Positions 12,239 through 23,532 of a stretch of 64,000 bases of DNA are shown here, in pieces (the first letter of the stretch is position 1; every line of letters begins with the position of its first letter). Origin of the DNA: Hofstenia miamia (taxonomy: Eukaryota > Xenacoelomorpha > Acoela > Hofsteniidae); assembly GCA_900660155.1 (NCBI GenBank), contig CABFPE010000165.1, positions 74,988-138,987 of the forward strand, written 5' to 3'. The notes beneath the pieces were generated by a model. It worked only from the letters and a program-made list of their open reading frames with translations, did no database searches and was not told the origin of the DNA. The position numbers and the translations under genes are program-made.

Positions 12239-12490
12239 CATCTCAGAATTACCTTGGTATGAGATCTCACATCGATCATGATTTCAGAACTACCTTGGTA
12301 TTTGATCTCATAGCGGTTATGATTTCAGAACTACATTGGTATGAGATCGCATAGCGATTATGAATTCAGAACTACCTTAGTATAATGTGATCTCAAAACG
12401 ATTATGATTTCAAAACTACTTTGGTATGTGATCTCATTGCGATTATGTTTTCAAAACTATTTTGGTATGTCATCTCATAGCGATTATGAT
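12239..12490. repeat. 41-bp minisatellite, about six units
   Basis: Six head-to-tail units of about 41 bases, each containing variants of TTTCAGAACTACCTTGGTAT followed by GATCTCATAGCGATTATG. One unit carries a few extra bases. Units differ by several substitutions, so the array is moderately old. No coding potential was seen. Confidence 0.85.
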
Positions 12491-13655
12491 TTGATATTGC
12501 AATAAAGGTGAAAAAAAATCAATATTATTAAGAGTAAAGTACGAACTTAATTAAAAAAATTTAATGTATCCCCTAGTGAAGCAAATTCACCGTTTTGGTT
12601 CAATAGTTTTCATGAAATAATATTTGTAACCAAATTTCCCTCTTTTTAAGGTTTTTGCTTTAGATAGGGAAATATATGATTATATATTCGTATAACCACA
12701 AGAAAAATCTTTGTTTATCCAATTTCCTAAACTTGCTAAGACGCTGTTGTAGCTAGTGTACTTGCTGGGAGTTTATTTTCTGAATTGCAAGTATATTATT
12801 AATCAATTTGAAGGAATATTAGAGATAGAAATTAAGTGTAAAATGATAATGAATGCACTGTTATAATCTACATTGAAAAACCTTTAATATTAATACGAGT
12901 ACATTACAAATCGATTATTACATTATTTTCAAGACTTTCTTCCATCAATAAACCACACAATTTGCTTTGCAATGCAAGCACATAATGCTATTGTACGTGT
13001 TATCGTGCCTGTGTCCGGCCTGAATCCCGTGCCTATAGAAATAGGCCCGTTGGTTTGTCCGTGCCCGCTGCTAAGCCTGTTTTGTCCGTAGCTAAATGTA
13101 ATTTAACTAAAATTACTTGATGAAGTAAAAAACATTCAACTGTGCTATTAAAAAGAAACATACTTAAACAGTCATAAGCATCACTGAAGTTTACAACAAT
13201 AATAAAGTTTTTTTTTGATATCACTGAGAAGTTTAATTTTACAGCGATAAAATCCGGTTTTCAATAGATAAATCAACAAGTTTTGTAAATCACATGTTAT
13301 TTAACTAATACAGGGGGGAGAAATACAAAGAAAAACTGGATGCCTTGCACGAATTCTCGATTTAAAATTTATGAGAGCATTTGCACAAGCTATAAAAAAG
13401 AAAAATAGGAATGCAATTGATGTTAATCCTTTAAATGTTCCTATATGCAAAAATGTGCCTCTAGTATAGGTGAGTCAAATTCAAGCTCAAAGAATGTTCA
13501 TGAGTGTTGATCACTTGAAGCAACATTTATGTGTCTATTTGTATATAACTGTATACCTTGGTAATTGAATATCTGTTCCCTTTAATGTAGTTTTTGCGCA
13601 TATTTCTGATATTTCAGCGCATTGTTTGATGAAGCATATATCGAGATGTTTTTAG

Positions 13656-13656
<1 letters not shown>

Positions 13657-13697
<41 letters not shown>
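13657..13697. repeat. (TA)n microsatellite
   Basis: About 41 bases of TA dinucleotide repeat. Confidence 0.95.
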
Positions 13698-13699
<2 letters not shown>

Positions 13700-13999
13700 G
13701 ACCCCTGGACATAATTGGCAGCACATCAAAGAGTATGATAATAATTAAATCAAACTACACTGAACAGCTTGTATGACATTGTAAATAAAGAAATTAGATT
13801 AATTCGTCTTCTGAATTTATAAATCATTATTAATGCATTATCATAAGATGACAGTGAATTGAAGCTCATCAAAATTGATGAAAGCAATTATTCAATATTT
13901 AATATTTTATGTATTGTGTTGAAATTGCTGCTATAAATCAAAATGAAGATCAGTGTTACCCGAGAAAATTTTTGAAGATATTTAGAAAATCGCCACTAA

Positions 14000-14075
14000 A
14001 AAAATCCATTTCACGATCCTAGATTTTTCAATTTTTACAAAGAAATTTTTGTCCCCTTCCCTGGGTACGCCACTG
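14000..14075 (-). mobile_element. hAT-like terminal repeat, one end only
   Basis: On the minus strand the sequence begins CAGTGGCGTACCCAGGG, followed by AAGGGG and an A/T-rich stretch. This is the common look of hAT-superfamily ends. A convincing partner end was not found upstream, so the element is truncated or the other end has decayed. Confidence 0.4.
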
Positions 14076-16499
14076 GGCACCATCACAGCGTATTACCATT
14101 ACTTGGCAATGCATGCTTTTGCGTGTTTTCCCATTTGTTCTCTCTAACATTAAATTGGCTAGAAATTTTGAATTTTTAATGGTTTCTTAAAGGAAGTCTA
14201 AACAGCGTATTACTCAAGAACAGTTAGTACCACAAGAATCACAAAGAATCACCTAGTGCCGTCCCATTGAGGTGTGCATGAAGGTTAGCTGCTGCTCCTA
14301 TGCACTGTCGACCTTCTGATTACCTGGGCATTAGAGACGGTCAGAAGAACTTAATTTTTTTCACAAAATTGGAATTTTGTTTGAAATTAGTGAATCTTTT
14401 GAATTCAGTCACAGCAATGCACTTAGTAGAAATCTTTAAAATTAAATTCAAGCACTTTTACCAATAGTTTGTTGTCACTATATTTCGAAAACTTATATAC
14501 ATTTTCAAAATTTTCTTAATTATGAAAAAATTTATTGGGAAAATGAGATTATTAGATTGACAATTCCATTGAATCCATTATGGTAAAATAAATGAAAAAC
14601 ATAAGGTACACAATAAAAAATATAACAACGGAAATGGAATAAATTTAAATAATATAGCAGTCACTGTCCTCTTGCAATTTTCAGGACGTTTCTGAATATA
14701 ATCAAAGTTAGTGAAACGTTGACAAACATCATAAATTTTGCATTGGCATAATTTGAACAATGAAAAATATTTATTTCTACAATAAATTATACATATAGTC
14801 ATGCATGCTCAAACGAAAAGAAAAAAATTAACACAACTAACAGATCAATTAACGTTTTTTACAAATCGTTTTATATGTATTAATATTTTTTTTTAAAGTC
14901 GTCCAATAGCTTTTTAATTAAAAATAATTTAGTAGTTTCTGTGATACTAATAAGTTATTCATAATTAGTTGTTCTCAATGTGGAAACAAAATGATACCAT
15001 ACTGCTTTGTGCTGTTTATTGATATTTTATTGTGTGATTTTATTTGTAAATACTTTTATTATTAATATAGGCTTGACTAAAACATGTTGTGTTTTATGAT
15101 ATGTCAGGTTGCAGCATAATATAAAATTTTTTACATTTTATATCTTCTGATAATTAGCTGACTTTAATTTTTTATTATTAAAATCAATGACTTAAAATGA
15201 TTTAATATATTCTTTCCGCTAATGTTAACAAAAAAAAATGTAAATATAAATGTTGTATTAATTAATAAAAAAATTAAATGTAAAGAATCTTTCTAAAAAA
15301 TGTGGACTGTCAATTGAAAATTTACAAAAATTTCATTGCAGACTTGTACTGATAATTACTAGAAACAAATTTAATAATGAATAAATTGACGCTAAAAATA
15401 AATAATTAAAAAGATTAGAAATAAAAATTGTTAATTTTTGTAGAAAATACTTCCTTAACGTGGAAATGACTTCCGAAATTCATTTATGTATTAGTTTTGC
15501 ATGCAACATTTAATAACTTAACCATCCTTTGTAAAAATACAAAGTTAATTTCAATAGCGTTTTATAGCAACTGTAGCAATTCATTTTCCTGTCAAAAGAT
15601 GGCATCTTGATTAGCGTTAAAACCTAGAAAATATTCAATATTCTCGATTGAAAATGATATGCTTTTAGTATATGTACCTTAAATTTTTCAAATATGATAA
15701 ATATTCAAATAAATTTAAAAAATTGTAACCTAGCTTTACATAGCATAATCTAGCTAGCACTTTGCTAGCATTTAGCTAGCACATTCTCCAGTGGGAAGCC
15801 AAGCAATGCATTCAAAGTCAAACGCGCACTGGGTATTACCAATTTAACTAATAAACTTCATATAAATTGATGTTTTGCATACAGTGATAATGAAAAGGCT
15901 GGATTATTTAATAGATATTAATAAAGAATATTATTAAATGTATTTTGTGAAATTTTCATTATATCAATTGATGTTATGAGCCCTTAGCACAAAGCAATAT
16001 TTACAAATATATTTGTTATTCTCAACAGCATACATTTAAGATTTTTATTGAAAGTAAATGTGTGCTTCCTGTTTATCAATGAAATACAATACTTCGTAAT
16101 CGAGCGCTTAATTAACACAAATTTAGCTGTAAACAGGTGTGAAGAACGACTAATTAATTAAACTAATGAAATCAAAAGAATGCGTAATTGAACTTACATT
16201 CATAAAAAAATCTCTTGCATTTAAGAAAAAATGTTTTGAAATTCTATGCAGTTATTCAAGAGAATTTCATCTTGAAATACTACACTTAATTGATTAATAT
16301 CTTGAAATAGAACTCTAGAAATTAGATCTTAATATCAAGAAAATAATTTAATATATACGTGAATTATATCTAGAACATAATAATTTTTAAAAAAAAGAAG
16401 ACAAACTTTTATGGTAACTAATATTCCTTGTAAAGGTACAATGCATGTTGATCATTGTACAAGTATAAAAGAAATTATTGCAGAAAAAAGAAAAAACTT

Positions 16500-16990
16500 T
16501 AATTGTGATAAAGTGGGATGTATGACATGAACAGACAAATTTAGTTCTTTTCTCAATTTTAGCTTCAGAGCATCTTAAATACCTCCTTCAAGCTTGTTTT
16601 TCCTCTGGCATATGATCTCCGATGTTTATCATAATTCTTGCTCCTTTAGATCTAGGCCCTTTTCGTTGAAGATATTTTCTGCGAATGCTAGTTCTTTCTT
16701 TTCCTCTCATTCTTAATTGCTCTGCTAGTTCAACAAAAAATGGAAGTAGTTGGGTTTTTTTAGTAAGTTGTTGATGCATTATGTGAGCATTTACAACAGT
16801 AGAAAGTAGAGGACGGAAAACACTTCCACCAGTTAGCTGATTTGCGATCATAATCATAAGTGCTTACTTTCTGATTAGAGAGGTCTACGCCTTCCATTGT
16901 TTGGTTGAAATTTGCAGTAGTTTAGGGCATTGAACCTGGATTTTGGTGCCATCCATTTTCTTCCTGCTAATTCTGTAACTGTTTGGGACA
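16500..16990 (-). pseudogene. piggyBac-like transposase, C-terminal relic
   Basis: Minus-strand frames show the conserved C-terminal block of piggyBac-family (DDE_Tnp_1_7) transposases. MEGVDLSNQ corresponds to the usual MGGVDL.DQ, then RKSANWWK (usual RKS.KWW), then VVNAHIMHQQ (usual VVNAWILY), and finally a Cys-rich tail with RCSEAKIEKRTKFVCSC. The longest uninterrupted piece is 16857-16588. At least two frameshifts separate the blocks: one before NFNQTMEG and one in the Cys-rich tail. The N-terminal half and TTAA-flanked ends were not found. It is a dead DNA transposon. Confidence 0.65.
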
Positions 16991-18295
16991 TATTATCCCA
17001 ATGAGATTGAAAGTGTTAAACGCTTGAAAGACGATTATATCTCACAATTGAGTTGAAAGACGGATCAAAGCAGATTTGACATTTCATCTTTTATTTCTTT
17101 CCTGAGTAGTCAATTACAGGTTTCTATTGAGATTAGTCAGATGTAAGAGCTGTAGCAATGACAAATGAAAGTGTCATAAACAAGTTCAATTGAGTCGCTG
17201 TAAACAGCAATACATTCTTCTCAATTAACAAGTGTTTTAATTCATTGATTTGCTGTAAACCCACCTTAAAATGTACATTACTGAAAATTTGGATTAAGAA
17301 CAATCATAGTTAAGAAATAGCATGGGTTTCGGAAAATATTCCTTGAACTGCATAAAAACCCAGCATATTCTTAAGAAACATTTTTAAGTCAAAAAAATTA
17401 TGTCAGCTTAAGAAATACATCAAAAAGGAATTCTATCATTCCCGTTCTGTATGTTTCTTACAATCTTCTATACAATCCTAATGACGTGTTTGTAAATCTA
17501 AAAATAGTGCATTAACGCTGATATCTTCATATCGCTTTAAACTAGTTCAATTTTCTGTTAGTATTTTGATGAACAATTAACTTTTACAAACTTAATTTGA
17601 AAATACATCACATCGAAAAATTTGCAATTCTTCTGAAAAACAATTAATATAATCAACTTTTTAAAATTCATTGTAAGATTTAGTAATCATTTTATCTAAT
17701 AACCACAGGAGTACTTGTATTGTAAAGAATTCTACATTAATTTTCAAAACTTTTTCCAGATCTTAAGACTTACTATTTTTCGAAGTATTCTATAAGTAAT
17801 TTAAAAATTCTATAATGCATAAAGAAAACCAAGGAAATTTTTGCTAGAGTAGGCACTTAAGAAAACTAAGTACGAGAATTTATAAAAAGAGATAATTTCA
17901 ATTGGGATAATAAATTTATTCTCCTTCTTTGGTTTTAGATTTTCTCTAAATAAACTTTCATTTGAAATATCAAGAAAAATTCACATCCATTTTAATAAAT
18001 TCAAAGACACTAATAAGTATAAAATATCAGCTCTGTTTATACAGCATTGAAAAATCTGTTTTTAAGGAAATGTACATTACTATACTCACACAAATTTTCT
18101 CAGATAATTTTAGTATTTGAAAATTATCTGAAATATAATCATCTGGGTTTCATATATGCAAAAAGCTTCACTAAACATTTTAAAATATTATTCAATTTTG
18201 GGAAAAATTTTAGTTTGGGGAATTTGGATGAGGTGATAGATTCCATAACCAATACTTGAATTAGATATAGTACTTCATGGTTGTGTATAGTAATA
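16991..18295. other. Gene-free stretch between the piggyBac relic and GPCR-2
   Basis: AT-rich; no domain, RNA gene or clear repeat seen. It would contain the 3' untranslated region of GPCR-2, which runs leftward from 18296. Confidence 0.5.
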
Positions 18296-21200
18296 TTAAT
18301 GTCTTCTAAAAATATGAGTAGAAGTCTTTCTTGATAGAGCTAGCTTAAAGTCAGAATCCACAATTGGATAAATGAGTATGTTGATTAAAACATTTATCAT
18401 TGTAATTGCAACTAAAACTTTATTAATCGCACTGTCAAAACTCCAAAGCTGAACTTGAAGAATGGGTACCAAGAAATTGAAATGAAGGTTATCGGGAAAC
18501 GTTGTAATGATAAATATGAATGAAACTATGAACAACATCCTTGTGATTTTTGATTGAGCTCTGGACATTGTTCCTTCTGTGTTCCGTTTACCTAAACTTC
18601 AGTAGTAATAAATTTTTTGAGAACTTTTATTTTACTAAGTAACGTTTAAATTTTTTTCCATAACAAACACTGTGATGCATCCTTTGAAACAGTTTTAGTA
18701 AAGCATTTCAGTCTAGTATTATTATTAATCTGTTTATATCAGAGAAGAAAAAGTGAATTACAAATTTACAAATTGATCTGATTATTTGATTCTTACCAAA
18801 AGTACTTATTTAGCAATTATTGTGAATTGAAGTTGGTTTGACAGATATAAATAATTGTTTTAAGCGAGTTGAATTTACCAAGAAGAAAGCATGTGCTTGA
18901 AAATAGGCTGAATTGAAACTCTTCATTCAGAATGTTTAGTGATAAAACAGTTATAATAATATGCAAAAGTTTTACAAAGAAATTTAGGAAAATAGGAACA
19001 GTGAATTTAGTGTTTATCACATAAAATTTACAGTAAATTGTATAGGGCTACAAACAGTCTTCTTTAAAATGTGATCAACACATACCAATTTTTAAAAAAA
19101 TATCCTCAAATTGGACTAGAATCAAAAGACAAAATAAATACAATTCAAGAGCATAGAGCTTAGTAAATATTTTATGCAAGATTTGCAATAAAGTCATCTC
19201 AATTCTGCAGAACAACGAAAAATCCTTGAATGCAAAATTTAATTTTTTACGATTTGACCTGATACAATCACGTTGAAAATTAGATGTCGAATTATCCATG
19301 CTTTTTTATAGGTTTTCAACCTTACAAGCAAATAACATTATCGAACGCATTATCTACTTGATTACAGCAATTCATTATACAAGGTGCGAGGCGTATTTGA
19401 GGACATTTTTGGTATGTCAAAGAAACAACGATATTTCAGTAAGAATGAATATATTTGAATTAACAATTGCACACACGTTTTTGCTAATGTTTTTTTTGCT
19501 GAACTATTCTATAAAACCACCGTCGGCTTCAATTACTGCCTCAATGCGGGACCGAAATCTTCGACATGCTGACACAATATGGTCCTTATTCATCTCAGAC
19601 ATCACCTGGACAATGGAGGCCTTCAGTGACCCTGCGGTACTATGAGAGTGTCGATTAGTTTCCCTTTCAATAGTGCTCCATATGTAATAATCCATGGGAT
19701 TCAAATCTGGCGAGTTTGGGGGCCGCATATTGAGGGTTACATGATCATAAAAATTTTCTGATAACCAGTCTTGTGTTACTAGGCCCTTGTGAGAAGGTGC
19801 TGAATCCTGCTGAAACACGTATGGACGTCCATTACACACTTCATCTATCCAAGGATTGACAACAGTTTCTAAAACCATAATGTATCCAGCAACATTGATT
19901 CTAAGACCCTGTGGAAAGATGTGAGGGGTCATGACATGAACCTCGCTACTCACGACTCCTGAAACCATCACTGTTGCTGGAAAGTTCGTGTGCATAATTC
20001 TGGGTACTTCCGATGGATCTGCACATAACCATCTGTCATATCTCCTATTAGACTTTTGATCCTGTTCAAAGTTTTCTTTGTCGGAGAAAAACCAAAGCAT
20101 GTCTTGTTCATGAGGATTTTTGATTTTGTTCAGTAACCGGATAAGACGATTTTCCCTGGTCTTTGCAGACACAAATTGATTTTCCTCATTACATAGGACT
20201 TGTATCGTATGTCTTCATGTACGACAGTTCTGATCGTCCACTTTGACACATGCAGTTCCTTGGCAATGGCCCTCATCGATCTTCCGGGATTCTCAACGAT
20301 AATGTTTTGAATTTGCTGTATGAATTCTCGAGTTCTAATGGTGTCTGAAAGTTGGGAATGTTTTTTTCTCTTTGATGCAGGAGAAACATTGCCGCCACAT
20401 CCCTCCAACTGCAACCTAACTTTGTATACAAATGATCTTGCAACATTCAGAAAATTGCTGATTTCCAAATCACTGTGATTTGCCTTTATTGCAACTATGA
20501 CTGCATGTCTTTTCATTTCATGAGTTATCATTTTCATTAAGAAGGGTTACCTGAAATGAAAAATTAATTTTACAAATGATTTGAAATCTTAAAATCATGA
20601 GAAAAAGAATGTCCTCAAATACCCCTCGCACCCTGTATTATGCAATTTCCATGACAATTTTAATTATAACAATAATAAGAGTCAAAGCAAATTTATTGCT
20701 GTAAATAAATAACAGTAAACAGACTACAAACTACAAATACATGTATTTACAAAATAATAATAAAATATATATAGAATAAATTTGTGTTGTGTGTGTGTGT
20801 GTCTATGTGTGTGGTGAGCTCAGTGTAAAAATCCTTTAAATGTGTTTAGCCTGTTTGTGTCTCCGATTGTATTTTGCCGATGTAAAAGTATGATTTTTAA
20901 TTTTTTTCGAAATTTTTTGTAAGTTTTTTCTATTCTTAACCCATTTTCTAAATCATTCCAAATATTAGAGGCTGCTCGGTGAAAACTAGGATAGGAAATA
21001 CTGCTACAAATAAGCGTATGTGATCGAAGATTTACTTTTAAGTAATTATCAAGAAAGGAAATTATACTTAAATAAAATTGAAGCTGCATGGAATTGTACT
21101 TGATATAGGGGGGATAATATATTATACTTTCGTCTGTATTCACTAACATGGCCATGCTTACGTGCAAAATTTAATGTTTTTAATGACTAATTAAAAGTTT

Positions 21201-23499
21201 TTGATAATAAATAGCGGCTTTTTGTATTAAAATTTATAAATAAAAATGAACAATAATGTAATTGCAATAAACGAAATGCATGTAATAATTGAACGTGATA
21301 ATCTGGTCCAACATTTCTGAGGTGGTATAAGTATCTAACGCCAGTAGCCATTTTTTGTAACTTTTTTAGGAGAAATTTATCAAATTTTAAATCTTTGTCA
21401 ATATCAACACCTAAATATGTAACATGATCAGATTGTTTTATTAGAACACTGTTAACATTTTATTCGATCTTGATTGTTATTTCTTTTAAAGAATTGGGGG
21501 AAAATATAATGAATTGTGTTTTTTCAATATTAATTTTTAATTGATTGGATGAGAAATACCTAAAAAGATTTTAAATATCACTTTGTAATTTTTTGTGGAC
21601 CTAAATGCGTCATTATCTATATTTATGAGGAAAGTATCATCAGCAAATTGATATATTTCTCTGTGTTTTACATGTTTAATTATGTCATTTACATATATTG
21701 CAAATAAAATTGGCCCTAGTACTGTGCCTTGAGGCTCTCCTTGATCGGTTTTAATATAATCAGATTTCATATTATTCATTAAAACACGCGGTTTTCTATT
21801 TTCTAAAAAACTTATAGGTAACTTAATTTAATTTTGTTGAAATCCGTAATTTTTAAGTTTAATCGCCAAAATTTCAAAGTTCATTGAATTAAAAGCTTTG
21901 CTTAAGTCTAGAAGTGCTATGCAATTGGATATATTTTGAGATTTATTTGAGGATATTTTTTCAGTAATTGTAATAATTGTATCACTTGTACTATGTTTAG
22001 AGCGGAACCCATATTGTTTAGATGATAAGATATTGTCAGAAGCAAGTTATTACTTGATTTGAATGTGCAATAATTTTTCGAATAATTTACTAAAAGGGTG
22101 TGTTATTGAGACTGGCCTATAATTTTTAGCAAATAGGGGACGTCTATTTTTATACAAAAGTGTTATGTCTTACTTTTTTATTATTATTTTTATTATTATT
22201 ATATTAAATTCGTATTCAACTACACATTGATTAAATGCAAATGATAGATGTTCGCCAAATATATGAATGAATTTCTTAATAATAAAGTACGGTAAATGAG
22301 TGGAACCTGAAGATTTATTAACGTCTAAATTTTGTACAATAGTTTCTAATTATCTTAAGGTAGACAGCCTAAATTGAAACGTTGACTTACAATTGCTTAA
22401 GTTTTTGATAGAAAAGGAAAATTGAAGTTACCTAATTCTTTAAATGTCTGATTTAAATGATTTAGTATCCTTTTTTTATCGGTAAATATTTTATTATCAA
22501 CATAAATTTCTGAAATGTCACTATTGAGCCCAGTCGCTTTTCCAATAAAACGGTTTAGAAATTTCCACTTTTGATTAGAAGAATTTAAATTTTCAAAAAA
22601 TTGACGTTGTTTTAAAGCTAAATTTTTAGTGCATAAGTTCCTTAGATTACGAATGAAGACCGAGAGATCTCTATCAGACAGATGGATGCCATCTTACGCA
22701 AGAAGAGTGGAATTTATAGAGCGCGCGAAAGAAGGAAATGATCAAAGACTGGAATCAAAGAAAGATGACGTTGAGAGAAGCTTCTTAGAATTTGACTATA
22801 TTGTTGGATTGCAAAGTTCTTTGAGAGATTATGATCAGCACAGACAGGGGCGATTTCGAAAAGGTAGATGTGATGAGATGTGAATTTCTTCCTGACTTCT
22901 GAGATGATGTGTAACTTTGAGCGGAACGTGTAGGGACTGGAATTGAGCGCATTGATAAGACCAGTGTCGACATGTGTACTTTCGTATTGCGCGATTTTTT
23001 GGGTTAGTGCTGCAGTGCTACTTCCTGGGTATGAATGAACGGTTATTACTTAAATTTAAAGAAGACGATGTGTACGAACTTTTTTGAGGATGCTACCGCC
23101 TATGATGAGTGTGGTTGTTTCTGTTTTCATCTTTTTAACGGGTGGTTTGATGTTGGAATTTGCTTTTTTTGCGGTGCAGGCGATATTCTAGAAAAGAAGA
23201 AGAGTTTGGGTGTTGAAGGTACACTTGGTGGAGTGACGGTGACTTCTTTTTGAGGCGTTGTGGGTTGAGAGAGGGACTTTTGCGGTGTTTTTTCGACGTT
23301 TGTGGGTTTTGATAGTGAAGACTTGAAAAGAAAGAGAAGACCTTCGGCGTTTTCTTGATTTAGGCGGGCGAACATTTGATGTAGCTGTGTTTTGTTTTTG
23401 TTCTTTATCAAAGCGCTGGCCGCATCGCCACCAAACAGCGAACTGTGAATCGCTTCTACGAGAGCGGGGGAAACCCGACCGTTCTCCGCAAGAGCTTAC

Positions 23500-23532
<33 letters not shown>

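Larger units (their letters stand above)
12491..16490. other. Gene-free stretch
   Basis: AT-rich sequence without a supported gene. It includes a GC-richer patch with repeated GCCTG and GCCCG words at about 12995-13090, a (TA)n run at 13657-13697, a hAT-like end at 14075, and a cluster of GCTAGC words at about 15750-15785. None of these gives a coding signal. Confidence 0.45.

Noticed and set aside
19298-19645. Plus-strand 115-codon frame
   Set aside because: It lies across the mariner terminal repeat and is antisense to the transposase C-terminus.
22629-22883. Plus-strand 84-codon charged frame
   Set aside because: Antisense shadow of the SGNH-hydrolase relic, which matches a known domain.
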